DNA of 64,000 nucleotides from Akkermansiaceae bacterium. Lineage in GTDB: Bacteria > Verrucomicrobiota > Verrucomicrobiia > Verrucomicrobiales > Akkermansiaceae. The number at the start of each line of letters is the position of its first letter. The stretch's first letter is position 1. Of this stretch, positions 25,010 to 32,666 are shown one piece after another. Under the pieces are notes generated by a model, which was not told where the DNA came from, searched no databases, and was given only the letters and a program-made list of their open reading frames with translations. Both the position numbers and the translations under genes were made by a program. The stretch covers positions 2,217,226-2,281,225 of the forward strand of contig CP059069.1 in the NCBI GenBank assembly GCA_017798145.1. The letters are read 5' to 3'.

Positions 25010-25347
25010 TTGTTATTGGAATCTTCGTCCGCGAAACTTCCGTCCGGTCTCATAATAAAGGCTTCGGATAGATGGGGCATAAAAATCGGTAGGAACCCCA
25101 ACAGACGTCTTTGAGGTTCGGCAGATAATGCCCCGAGCACTCGGATGTCGCCATCTGGCTTGTCGTCCCAGAATGCGTTGAATTCGATTTGGTATTGTGT
25201 GCCATCGGAACCAACGCCATCGATATGTTCGAGGCAGTCGCCATTTCGATTGTCTGTCTCGACACGCTCGGCAAGCGAAGAATACGACCATGAGCGGAAA
25301 ACTGCCAAGCGCATGTGTAGTATCTCATGCATCTCGTCTTTGTTCAT
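24952..25347 (-). CDS. C51: soluble protein of a recognisable unnamed type, attC tail
   Basis: 131 residues from the ATG at 25347. It contains SYSSLAERVE, GSDGTQYQIEFNAFWDDKPD, GDIRVLGALSAEPQRRLLGF and FIMRPDGSFADE. This order is familiar from small cytosolic proteins often found near toxin immunity genes, but I cannot name it. The tail NKSEMATPGKPSDQIGS is encoded by attC50. Confidence 0.68.
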   Translation of the reverse strand: MNKDEMHEILHMRLAVFRSWSYSSLAERVETDNRNGDCLEHIDGVGSDGTQYQIEFNAFWDDKPDGDIRVLGALSAEPQRRLLGFLPIFMPHLSEAFIMRPDGSFADEDSNNKANKSEMATPGKPSDQIGS

Positions 25348-25359
25348 GGTGGTTTCTTT

Positions 25360-25449
25360 GGCGAACGTCATAGGAGAGGTGTCGCCGGATAGCGGCACCG
25401 AACTTGATCAGAAAGCTTCAACGGCGTCACCTCCTCCGCCTTGTTCTCC
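25360..25449 (-). repeat. attC51
   Basis: 82-bp core with its own arms, AGGTGTCGCCGG and AACGGCGTCACCTCC. Belongs to C52. Confidence 0.89.
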
Positions 25450-25515
25450 TTCTTGATTCTCTTCGGCGTCACATGCCGCTGAGTTGTGAGTTCGGAATGC
25501 AAGCCCGCTGAAAAC

Positions 25516-26148
25516 ATGGAAAACATCAAAGATAAACCGCCAATCAACCTATTCCGTCTCCCCATATCGGGTGTCGATACGGTCGAAGATACGGACAAAC
25601 TCGCTGAACGTATCATCCACGAATGGAAGAAAACGAGAGACGAATGGAGGCCGAACATTCTCATGGTGGATCTAAACGTGGATCTACATCTATACCGAAT
25701 ACTCAAGGCTGAGGGCTTGCCTGTGTCCGCTCTGCCGGAAGATGAAAGTCGCAATAGACATGCTGCTCATAATAGACGGTATCACCCAAACTCGTGCAGG
25801 AATGCACAACCCGGTTCACAATCGCCTGATGCCCCTGCTGGTTCAGCGGCCAAGCAAGTGTCGAAAACACATCCCCAGCCTGATACCGAGGAAATGGAGT
25901 GCTCGAAGGAAAGTGCAGCAGAACATACCGTGGTTCCTTCTCGTCACGTATCTGAAGGAGATACTTTGCGGGTTCGCAAACGTCCGATCCAGGCTCTAAA
26001 TCACATGATGACATCGTTTTTGGTGTGGTGTGGGGTTAAGAAAATTTCTTTGGAGAACGATAGAGGAATGGCGCGCCGCCTTGCACGCACAAAATCAATC
26101 AGACGGCTTCCTCGGCGTCGCCATATCCAACTTGTTATGCTTCTTTGA
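25516..26148 (+). CDS. C52a: soluble protein reading toward intI
   Basis: The ATG at 25516 opens MENIKDKPPINLFRLPISGV... and KLAERIIHEWKKTRDEWRPN, a believable N-terminal 75 residues. From about 25703 the frame overlaps C52b antisense and continues open to 26148 through attC52, so the real C-terminus is unclear. Function unknown. Confidence 0.45.
   Translation: MENIKDKPPINLFRLPISGVDTVEDTDKLAERIIHEWKKTRDEWRPNILMVDLNVDLHLYRILKAEGLPVSALPEDESRNRHAAHNRRYHPNSCRNAQPGSQSPDAPAGSAAKQVSKTHPQPDTEEMECSKESAAEHTVVPSRHVSEGDTLRVRKRPIQALNHMMTSFLVWCGVKKISLENDRGMARRLARTKSIRRLPRRRHIQLVMLL
25703..26014 (-). CDS. C52b: soluble protein, convergent with C52a
   Basis: 103 residues. It contains KYLLQIRDEKEPRYVLLHFP, YQAGDVFSTLAWPLNQQGHQ and AIVNRVVHSCTSLGDTVYY. 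It starts at 26014, about 40 bases after attC52. The strand order suggests a small beta barrel. No family recognised. Confidence 0.55.
   Translation of the reverse strand: MSSCDLEPGSDVCEPAKYLLQIRDEKEPRYVLLHFPSSTPFPRYQAGDVFSTLAWPLNQQGHQAIVNRVVHSCTSLGDTVYYEQHVYCDFHLPAERTQASPQP
26052..26140 (-). repeat. attC52 (GCACGCAC loop class)
   Basis: 81-bp core combining GCGCGCC arms with the CTTGCACGCACAAAAT loop. Encodes the tail of C53. Confidence 0.92.
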
Positions 26149-26591
26149 TTCAAGTAAGGAGAGTGCTTGATTTGAGAATGTCTGAGTGTTGCGAAAAGAT
26201 CCGAATATACGCCCGATAAGGGTCTTTGGAGGAGTGTCAGTGAAGGTAAACATCGGATCTCCTCTTAATACTTCTGGCCAGAGAATACGACTGGCAAAAT
26301 CAGTGGAATGCGCAAGTCCAAGGGTCAGCTCGACACCCAGAACCTTTGCGAGTTCGTTCAGGAACTCCTCTCCGCCATCCGAGTAAAAGGACACTTCTCG
26401 CCACCCTAAACTGTCTGTAGCAAAGCAAAGAAAATAGTCATCTGCAAACGAGCTAGTTCTGATTCGTCGACTCGCCGAGTAATTGCAGCTCTTCGATTCG
26501 CATGTTCCAGCTGGGATACAAGCTAGATGTGTAGGTAATGATTCCGTTCGCAAGCGTGATGCGTGACTCAATGTCAGGTATCTTTTTTCAT
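26095..26591 (-). pseudogene. C53: soluble protein with two frameshifts
   Basis: The ATG at 26591 (leader CAAGAAAATG) stops after four codons. Removing one base from the six-T run at 26583-26588 gives KKIPDIESRITLANGIITYT... to a stop near 26450, and a second single-base change there joins DDYFLCFATDSLGWREVSFY and the attC52 tail. An alternative frame from an ATG inside attC53 covers 26095-26601 but has an unlikely N-terminus. Function unknown. Confidence 0.55.
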
Positions 26592-26597
26592 TTTCTT

Positions 26598-26686
26598 GCA
26601 TAACGTCTAAGGAATGGCGGCGCCGGGGTCAACTTCCAAAATGATCAGACGGCTTCCTCGGCGTCGCCATCTCCGGCTTGTTAGCC
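26598..26686 (-). repeat. attC53
   Basis: Standard 81-bp class. Encodes the tail of C54. Confidence 0.93.
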
Positions 26687-26934
26687 TTCTTTTTGGTTGT
26701 TCTAGTAACGTGCCAGAATAACCAGACCATGCTGAATCCCATCCAGACATATCCAACGGTAGCTAAGTCCGTAGAAAGCTTCTCGTAAGGCATCGAGTGA
26801 CCCAAAAACTCCGGATCTCCTGCAATCTGGCGAGCTGCACTAAACGAAAATCTATGAGCCCACCAGAGGGGATAAATAAAGCCCAAGAACAATGCACCGA
26901 GTAGCGCTTTGATTGTGTATCTTAGGACGGTCAT
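26629..26934 (-). CDS. C54: two-pass membrane protein with attC tail
   Basis: 101 residues. Membrane segments are IKALLGALFLGFIYPLWWA and VGYVWMGFSMVWLFWHV, with a loop of about 35 residues between. The tail NKPEMATPRKPSDHFGS is from attC53. Function unknown. Confidence 0.68.
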   Translation of the reverse strand: MTVLRYTIKALLGALFLGFIYPLWWAHRFSFSAARQIAGDPEFLGHSMPYEKLSTDLATVGYVWMGFSMVWLFWHVTRTTKKKANKPEMATPRKPSDHFGS

Positions 26935-26977
26935 GGTATTGAACTAGAAGGTTCCGACACAGGTCTTCATATTATCT

Positions 26978-27066
26978 GGCTAACGTTTAAGGAATGGCGG
27001 CGGCGGAGTCAACTTCCAATATCATCATACGGCTTCCTCGCCGTCGCCATCTCCGACTTGTTCAGC
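26978..27066 (-). repeat. attC54 (GCGGCG class)
   Basis: 81-bp core, identical to attC64 and attC70. Belongs to C55. Confidence 0.93.
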
Positions 27067-27249
27067 ATCTTTTCGTCTCCGCATGATCCCAGGACTCCCG
27101 AACTCGTGGGAATACGCAAGCCGAGCCATCGAATCACGAACGGCTTTCGCTTACAGGAATTCATTCGCCACGTCTGGAACTTCCGAAACCTCGTCGATCC
27201 GCCGCCACGGAGCATTATCTTCCCTCTGCGATCCAAGGATTCATTCTTG
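27067..27249. repeat. C55: 190-bp repeat cassette, copy C
   Basis: Identical to copy F (31298) over the body and one base different from copy G (34086). Confidence 0.85.
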
Positions 27250-27338
27250 GCTGAACGTCTAAGGAATGGCGGCGCCGGGGTCAACTTCCAAAATGATCAG
27301 ACGGCTTCCTCGGCGTCGCCATCTCCGCCTTGTTCGGT
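27250..27338 (-). repeat. attC55
   Basis: Standard 81-bp class. Belongs to C56. Confidence 0.93.
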
Positions 27339-27377
27339 TTCTTTTTGGTTTTGTTGGTGCCTCGGCAATGGCTACTT

Positions 27378-27863
27378 CTAAAGTCCGGTAAGGCAAACTA
27401 GGAAGCGTCCATCTCCGATCCGTTCACTGAGATCTAAGACAGGTGACTCGATTGACTCATATGCGAAATCTAGCGCTAAGATCTGATCCCCTGCAATCTC
27501 GATCTCGCATATCCATTTGCCATTCGGATATTCCCGTTCTGCGCGGTATAGTACATGTTCGATCCCGCTGAATATCTTGCTCTTGGTAAGTTCCGACGAT
27601 CCGATCAATTTGATCGCCTCGGGAGTGGGTGAACCAAGACGGACTCTATCGAACTCCTGCGGGCGTTCAGGTCTCTCCCGAAGCTGCTTAGGCACGTTGA
27701 GCCGACAGATCAGCCAATAGAGGATAACGAATGCGAAATAGCTTGCGAACCAGGTGAGGAAAATCTGGATGCTCAATTCCTGTGTGAATGTGAAGCAAGC
27801 GACTACGAGAAATGCAAGTGTGGTGACGACGTAGATCAGTGTATGTCGCTGCTTACGTTGCAT
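27378..27863 (-). CDS. C56: two-pass membrane protein (intact relative of C46)
   Basis: 161 residues from the ATG at 27863. Membrane segments are HTLIYVVTTLAFLVVACFTF and WFASYFAFVILYWLIC, then a cytosolic domain (ELTKSKIFSGIEHVLYRAER ... SPVLDLSERIGDGRFLVCLT). It differs from C46 at many positions, so this is an older duplication than C47/C58. Function unknown. Confidence 0.72.
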   Translation of the reverse strand: MQRKQRHTLIYVVTTLAFLVVACFTFTQELSIQIFLTWFASYFAFVILYWLICRLNVPKQLRERPERPQEFDRVRLGSPTPEAIKLIGSSELTKSKIFSGIEHVLYRAEREYPNGKWICEIEIAGDQILALDFAYESIESPVLDLSERIGDGRFLVCLTGL

Positions 27864-27875
27864 CGTCTTTTTCTT

Positions 27876-27964
27876 ACCGAACGTTATAGGAATGGCGGCG
27901 CCGGTGTAAACTCCCAATTTAATCGGACGGCTTCCTCGGCGTCGCCATCTCCGACTTGTTCTGC
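27876..27964 (-). repeat. attC56
   Basis: 81-bp core, identical to attC66; with C57/C67 the whole cassette is duplicated. Confidence 0.93.
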
Positions 27965-28362
27965 TTCTTCTTAATTAGCCAGGATTGCTCACTCAAGCGC
28001 TCCTCGAAATGCGACGGCTTTAGACTTGGATAGTATTCAAAAACCCTTGCTTCCATTGATCCGAGCAGCTCGATAGCTTCCCGCTCGGTGGCTGTGTGTG
28101 GCTCCAGATAGATTCGGCGCAAGGTATCGGGATTCTTGGTCAAGGCGACCCCTGTGAGAGCCATCTTGTAATACGAATAAGCACCGTCCGCTGGATAGTT
28201 CAGAAGATCTCTCATGTGCTGTTCTGATGGGTCGGCGTCAACTTGAGCGGCAAGCAAATCGAGTTCTTCGTAATGGTTTTTATCGCCTGCAAAAATAACG
28301 ACACAGCAGATGACGATTAAGGCCACGAGCCCCATGAAAACTATCACGCTCCTCACTATCAT
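27919..28362 (-). CDS. C57: single-pass membrane protein, copy 2 of the C33 family
   Basis: 147 residues, same as C67 and a close relative of C33. One N-terminal membrane segment, a helical domain with NPDTLRRIYLEPHTATEREA, and the attC tail NKSEMATPRKPSD. Function unknown. Confidence 0.72.
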   Translation of the reverse strand: MIVRSVIVFMGLVALIVICCVVIFAGDKNHYEELDLLAAQVDADPSEQHMRDLLNYPADGAYSYYKMALTGVALTKNPDTLRRIYLEPHTATEREAIELLGSMEARVFEYYPSLKPSHFEERLSEQSWLIKKKQNKSEMATPRKPSD

Positions 28363-28383
28363 CTTTCTTATTATGATTTTCTT

Positions 28384-28472
28384 GCAGAACGTTATAGGAA
28401 TGGCGGCGCCGGGGCAAAGCTCAAAATTGATCAGACAGCTTCCCCGGCGTCGCCATCTCCGCCTTGTTCTCC
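28384..28472 (-). repeat. attC57
   Basis: Identical to attC46. Encodes the tail of C58. Confidence 0.93.
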
Positions 28473-28937
28473 TTGTATTATTCTTGAGAGACGGCTCTCG
28501 ATCTCTGGTAGGCGCGACCGGAATATCGTCCTTAGAAGGAAGTAGAATGGGATCGAGGTTACAACTGCCCAAATAAGCGGAATCGCAAGAGGGTAGCCGA
28601 TCGCCGAAGACATGCTGCCCGACAGATAGGAACTGATCATGAGTACCGGAATACCGAAGCAAAATGCCACCAAAAATCCCAGCGCAATCAACAATAAGAT
28701 CTGGATGGGGTGAGTCCATCGTATTGTGCCAGAAACGGAGCACCCTTGCGTGCCTTGCGTCAGCCATCCTTCTAGCACACTCACTGGCTCTGCCGAATTG
28801 GGCTCATAAACTAGGATGAAGCGGTTCCCATCGATATGGACGCGCATCCCGGCTTGCTGAGTTTGTAATGCCTCTGTCAGCCTCTCAACAGAGGTGTTGA
28901 ATGGCAGCTCAATTTTCGTAGGGATGAGGCCAAACAT
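28431..28937 (-). CDS. C58: membrane protein with attC tail (intact copy of C47)
   Basis: 168 residues. The N-terminal soluble part (MFGLIPTKIELPFNTSVERL) holds a small domain ending in RWTHP. Then come two or three membrane segments (IQILLLIALGFLVAFCFGIP, YPLAIPLIWAVVTSIPFYFL). The tail EQGGDGDAGEAV comes from attC57. The start at 28937 has the leader CAAAGAAATG. Function unknown. Confidence 0.73.
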   Translation of the reverse strand: MFGLIPTKIELPFNTSVERLTEALQTQQAGMRVHIDGNRFILVYEPNSAEPVSVLEGWLTQGTQGCSVSGTIRWTHPIQILLLIALGFLVAFCFGIPVLMISSYLSGSMSSAIGYPLAIPLIWAVVTSIPFYFLLRTIFRSRLPEIESRLSRIIQGEQGGDGDAGEAV

Positions 28938-28943
28938 TTCTTT

Positions 28944-29032
28944 GGAGAACGTCTAAGGAATGGCGGCGGCGGGGTCAACTTCCAATATCATCAGACGGCT
29001 TCCTCGCCGTCGCCATCTCCGCCTTGTTCAGC
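28944..29032 (-). repeat. attC58 (GCGGCG class)
   Basis: 81-bp core with GCGGCGG/CTCGCCG. Belongs to C59. Confidence 0.93.
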
Positions 29033-29214
29033 ATCTTTTCGCCTCCGCATGATCCCAGGACTCCCGAACTCGTGGAACTACGCAACCCGAGCAATCGAAT
29101 TACGATCGGCTTTCGCTTACAGGAATTCATTCGCCACGTCTGGAACTTCCGAAACCTCGTCGATCCGCCGCCACGGAGCATTATCTTTCCTCTGCGATCC
29201 AGGGATTTTTATTA
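29033..29214. repeat. C59: 190-bp repeat cassette, copy D
   Basis: The most diverged copy in its left half (GTGGAACTACGCAACCCGAG). The central block is still invariant. Confidence 0.82.
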
Positions 29215-29307
29215 GCTGAACGTTATAGGAATGGCGGCGCTAAAGCTTTGCACGCACAAAATTAATCAGACGGCTTCCTCGGCGTCGCCATCTCCGTCTT
29301 GTTCGCC
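29215..29307 (-). repeat. attC59 (GCACGCAC loop class)
   Basis: 85-bp core. Encodes the tail of C60. Confidence 0.92.
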
Positions 29308-29768
29308 TTGTTGTTTTCTGGCTTCAACCATTTACCGTTGCGATAGGAAAAGACGACTTCTTCCGTTGGACGTTCGCCGACCTGATATTCGAATAGCAAG
29401 CCATCAAACACCTGCAACGTTTTTAAAAGCTTCAAGCCAGGCGTCCTTCCATCTCCGGCATCTCCTACAGTCGGAATAATCTTCCTTCCGTCTCTAACAA
29501 AGTAGGCTGACGATGATACCCCACTATTCGGATGAGTCCTCTTGTCCTTGAAGAATAGTGCAGTCCAATCTCCATCGGTTCCGATCGAGAAAAGAAAGCT
29601 CTCGGTCTCGCATCGCAGGTTCTCTTTGCGCGTGGCTGAATCTCGATAAAATGCCTGTGACCACTTCTCAAGCGATGGGTTGTGATCCGCTGTTGATTGT
29701 GTCGATGCCTTAGGATCGGAACAACCAGTCGTGGCAATCATGCCAAGTAGTAGCGCGTGTCGTAGCAT
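29262..29768 (-). CDS. C60: lipoprotein with attC tail
   Basis: 168 residues. The signal ends in the lipobox TTGC (Cys16), then a beta-rich domain with DGDWTALFFKDKRTHPNSG and FDGLLFEYQVGERPTEEVVF. The tail NKTEMATPRKPSD is from attC59. Envelope-anchored by inference. No family recognised. Confidence 0.73.
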   Translation of the reverse strand: MLRHALLLGMIATTGCSDPKASTQSTADHNPSLEKWSQAFYRDSATRKENLRCETESFLFSIGTDGDWTALFFKDKRTHPNSGVSSSAYFVRDGRKIIPTVGDAGDGRTPGLKLLKTLQVFDGLLFEYQVGERPTEEVVFSYRNGKWLKPENNKANKTEMATPRKPSD

Positions 29769-29777
29769 TATTTCTGT

Positions 29778-29866
29778 GGCGAACGTCTAAGGAATGGCGG
29801 CGCCGGTGAAAAGCCCGAATTTAATCAGACGGCTTCCTCGGCGTCGCCATCTCCGCCTTGTTAGGC
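29778..29866 (-). repeat. attC60
   Basis: Standard 81-bp class. The stop of C61 is in its R box. Confidence 0.93.
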
Positions 29867-30199
29867 TTCTTCATTGATTTTGCCTCGATCCCACTGGCTG
29901 CAATTCATGATACCGTAGCCCCTAATCATCGTTGCATACTTCTCTGGATCGGATTCCCTCACTTGGAGTAGGTTAGCGAGCTTCTCAGACGCTTCGATCA
30001 TTAAAGTCTTCATCTCGGAGTCGGTGATTCGGCTGTATGAATCATCCTCAAGAAGTTCTGACGGCTTGCCTGCATGAAGCTGTTCGATGTATCCATTGCG
30101 AAATGCATACGAAGCAAGAGCATTCGCTTCGTCGCGTATTGTGAATCCCCCAGGAAAAGCCTTCTCAATCATGTCTTCGGGTATCTCTGGTATGGACAT
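29861..30199 (-). CDS. C61: helical soluble protein of an unnamed family
   Basis: 112 residues. It contains ANALASYAFRNGYIEQLHAG, ITDSEMKTLMIEASEKLANL and ATMIRGYGIMNCSQWDR, an order I have seen in small integron and prophage proteins but cannot name. A leader of about 50 bases. Soluble. Confidence 0.65.
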   Translation of the reverse strand: MSIPEIPEDMIEKAFPGGFTIRDEANALASYAFRNGYIEQLHAGKPSELLEDDSYSRITDSEMKTLMIEASEKLANLLQVRESDPEKYATMIRGYGIMNCSQWDRGKINEEA

Positions 30200-30249
30200 C
30201 TGTGGTGTGTTCCTCGATTCGCGTTGTTGTTCGTATCTTAAATTCTCTT

Positions 30250-30338
30250 GCCTAACGTCTAAGGAATGGCGGCGCCGGGGTCAACTTCCAAAATGATCAG
30301 ACGGCTTCCTCGGCGTCGCCATCTCCGCCTTGTTCGGC
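30250..30338 (-). repeat. attC61
   Basis: Standard 81-bp class. Encodes the restored tail of C62. Confidence 0.93.
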
Positions 30339-30608
30339 TTGTTGTTTTCATTGCTTAGGGATTCGAGGTATTGCTCTGCCGAGGGCGTCAATCCGAGAGA
30401 TTCACGCCCGCCACCTGCTATGAAGCTGGAACTCATGCCAAACGGTGGATCGATAACCCTGTCCGGTGTCCGTCAGTATGATCTCTTCACACTCGCCACG
30501 ATAATTGTGCGCAAAAATCGCGAATTCCTTGCCGTTACGATTGATGCGATAGCGGTAAGGAGCGAACGATTGGCGATCTTCCTCTATATGTGAGATAGTG
30601 AAACTCAT
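30281..30608 (-). pseudogene. C62: soluble protein with frameshift
   Basis: The ATG at 30608 gives MSFTISHIEEDRQSFAPYRY..., closing at 30402. One base removed near 30460 joins DPPFGMSSSFIAGGGRESLG, a glycine-rich block, and LTPSAEQYLESLSNENNKP with the attC61 tail NKAEMATPRKPSDHFGS. The combined protein of about 108 residues is more plausible than the short one. Function unknown. Confidence 0.55.
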
Positions 30609-30620
30609 TTTGTTTCTTTG

Positions 30621-30709
30621 CCGAACGTCTAAGGAATGGCGGCGCCGGGGTCAACTCCCAAAATGATCAGACGGCTTCCTCGGCGTCGCCATCTCCGGCT
30701 TGTTCAGCA
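30621..30709 (-). repeat. attC62
   Basis: Standard 81-bp class. Belongs to C63. Confidence 0.93.
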
Positions 30710-30891
30710 CCTTTTCTTCTCCGCATGATCCCGGCGCTCCCGAACTCGTGGGAACACGCAAGCCGAGCCATCGAATCATAAACGGCTTTCGCCTAAAGGA
30801 ATTCATTCGTCACGTCTGGAACTTCCGAAACCTCGTCGATCCGCCGCCACGGAGCATTATCTTTCCTCTGCGATCCAAGGATTCTTTCTTG
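30710..30891. repeat. C63: 190-bp repeat cassette, copy E
   Basis: Closest to copy A in the central block (CGCCTAAAGG, CGTCACGTC) and to copy B in its left part, so it looks mosaic. Confidence 0.82.
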
Positions 30892-30979
30892 GCTGAACGC
30901 TGAAGGAGACGAGCGCCGATGAAGACTCTAAATTTAATCAGACGGCGGGTTCGGCGTCACGTCCTCCGGCTTGTTCGCA
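30892..30979 (-). repeat. attC63
   Basis: 80-bp core with the unusual arms GAGACGAGCGCCG and TTCGGCGTCACGTCC. Belongs to C64. Confidence 0.88.
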
Positions 30980-31005
30980 CTCTTTTCGGGGAGAACCTCC
31001 GCAAA

Positions 31006-31158
31006 ATGCGCGAGCTTGAAACCGGGATGAAGCATTGGCACAAAGAGGAATCTGCCGCACTGGAACGCGCTCAAGAAGCTATCGCGTGCGAAAACATGGA
31101 ACGCGCCGTGATGTGGGCAAATCGTTGCCGCGAAGCTCGGCTCCGTTGTGAGAGCTAA
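31006..31158 (+). CDS. C64: short helical protein reading toward intI
   Basis: 50 residues from the ATG at 31006, MRELETGMKHWHKEESAALE..., one long amphipathic helix. GGGGAG lies about 10 bases upstream. The frame is also open upstream to an ATG at 30919 within attC63. Resembles small prophage proteins. Function unknown. Confidence 0.5.
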   Translation: MRELETGMKHWHKEESAALERAQEAIACENMERAVMWANRCREARLRCES

Positions 31159-31208
31159 ACTTTCCGCCGCCCGATGATCGAACTCACGGGAAAGCCGAAT
31201 CTTTTTGA

Positions 31209-31297
31209 TGCGAACGTTTAAGGAATGGCGGCGGCGGAGTCAACTTCCAATATCATCATACGGCTTCCTCGCCGTCGCCATCTCCGACTTGTTCAGC
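31209..31297 (-). repeat. attC64 (GCGGCG class)
   Basis: 81-bp core, identical to attC54. Belongs to C65. Confidence 0.93.
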
Positions 31298-31480
31298 ATC
31301 TTTTCGTCTCCGCATGATCCCAGGACTCCCGAACTCGTGGGAATACGCAAGCCGAGCCATCGAATCACGAACGGCTTTCGCTTACAGGAATTCATTCGCC
31401 ACGTCTGGAACTTCCGAAACCTCGTCGATCCGCCGCCACGGAGCATTATCTTCCCTCTGCGATCCAAGGATTCATTCTTG
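31298..31480. repeat. C65: 190-bp repeat cassette, copy F
   Basis: Identical to copy C including its attC, so the two are a recent duplication. Confidence 0.85.
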
Positions 31481-31568
31481 GCTGAACGTCATAGGAGAGC
31501 CGCGCCGGGAAGGAGGCTCGAAATGATCAGACGGCTTCCTCGGCGTCGGCTCCTCCGGCTTGTTCGAC
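31481..31568 (-). repeat. attC65
   Basis: 80-bp core, GAGCCGCGCC class. Encodes the tail of C66. Confidence 0.92.
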
Positions 31569-32057
31569 TTGTTGTTTTCCGAGCTTACGCAGGAGCCTGA
31601 CTAATCTGCCAGCCTTAGACTTGATGAGCTTCCAATCCCACTCAGCTGGATCACCCATATCAGGATATGTCTCGCTCCAGTTGGATGCTCTCACCTCCGA
31701 ATTCACGGCAATGTTGCATTCTATGTTGGATGCCTCACGTGATCTACATTGAAGTCGGATCAGTCCCCAACCTTCTTGCTTGAAGCGGTGAGTATGCCCC
31801 TCGCACTTCTCTGGTATCAAATCAATCCGCCGGTCATAAACGCGTCCGCCCGCCTCTGGGTAGTATATCGAATAGAAATGAAAGCCTCGGCTGCTTGATC
31901 GATCCAGATCCGCCTGTAATGAATCTGCGTCAGGAAAATGCCTTGGTGGCGAATCATAGTCCGAACTCGCCTCCTTAACGATCACCTCGCCCTGGCCGTA
32001 TATCGCATCGACAATCTCGGCAAGCTGCTGCCGACTAATGTGCTGAGTGGCTTGCAT
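31527..32057 (-). CDS. C66: soluble protein with attC tail
   Basis: 176 residues from the ATG at 32057. It contains RGFHFYSIYYPEAGGRVYDR, KQEGWGLIRLQCRS, NIAVNSEVRASNWSETYPD and a basic end KAGRLVRLLRKLGKQQ, plus the attC65 tail EQAGGADAEEAV. It resembles a conserved small family without a name known to me. The start follows CAAGGAAATC. Confidence 0.68.
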   Translation of the reverse strand: MQATQHISRQQLAEIVDAIYGQGEVIVKEASSDYDSPPRHFPDADSLQADLDRSSSRGFHFYSIYYPEAGGRVYDRRIDLIPEKCEGHTHRFKQEGWGLIRLQCRSREASNIECNIAVNSEVRASNWSETYPDMGDPAEWDWKLIKSKAGRLVRLLRKLGKQQVEQAGGADAEEAV

Positions 32058-32066
32058 GATTTCCTT

Positions 32067-32155
32067 GTCGAACGTTATAGGAATGGCGGCGCCGGTGTAA
32101 ACTCCCAATTTAATCGGACGGCTTCCTCGGCGTCGCCATCTCCGACTTGTTCTGC
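32067..32155 (-). repeat. attC66
   Basis: Identical to attC56. Encodes the tail of C67. Confidence 0.93.
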
Positions 32156-32553
32156 TTCTTCTTAATTAGCCAGGATTGCTCACTCAAGCGCTCCTCGAAA
32201 TGCGACGGCTTTAGACTTGGATAGTATTCAAAAACCCTTGCTTCCATTGATCCGAGCAGCTCGATAGCTTCCCGCTCGGTGGCTGTGTGTGGCTCCAGAT
32301 AGATTCGGCGCAAGGTATCGGGATTCTTGGTCAAGGCGACCCCTGTGAGAGCCATCTTGTAATACGAATAAGCACCGTCCGCTGGATAGTTCAGAAGATC
32401 TCTCATGTGCTGTTCTGATGGGTCGGCGTCAACTTGAGCGGCAAGCAAATCGAGTTCTTCGTAATGGTTTTTATCGCCTGCAAAAATAACGACACAGCAG
32501 ATGACGATTAAGGCCACGAGCCCCATGAAAACTATCACGCTCCTCACTATCAT
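32110..32553 (-). CDS. C67: single-pass membrane protein, copy 3 of the C33 family
   Basis: 147 residues, apparently identical to C57 (27919-28362). Described there. Confidence 0.72.
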   Translation of the reverse strand: MIVRSVIVFMGLVALIVICCVVIFAGDKNHYEELDLLAAQVDADPSEQHMRDLLNYPADGAYSYYKMALTGVALTKNPDTLRRIYLEPHTATEREAIELLGSMEARVFEYYPSLKPSHFEERLSEQSWLIKKKQNKSEMATPRKPSD

Positions 32554-32574
32554 CTTTCTTATTATGATTTTCTT

Positions 32575-32663
32575 GCAGAACGTTAGAGGAATGGCGGCGC
32601 CGGGGTGAAGCTCAAAATTGATCAGAAGGCTTCCTCGGCGTCGCCATCTCCGACTTGTTCTCC
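32575..32663 (-). repeat. attC67
   Basis: Standard 81-bp class. Belongs to C68. Confidence 0.93.
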
Positions 32664-32666
32664 GGG

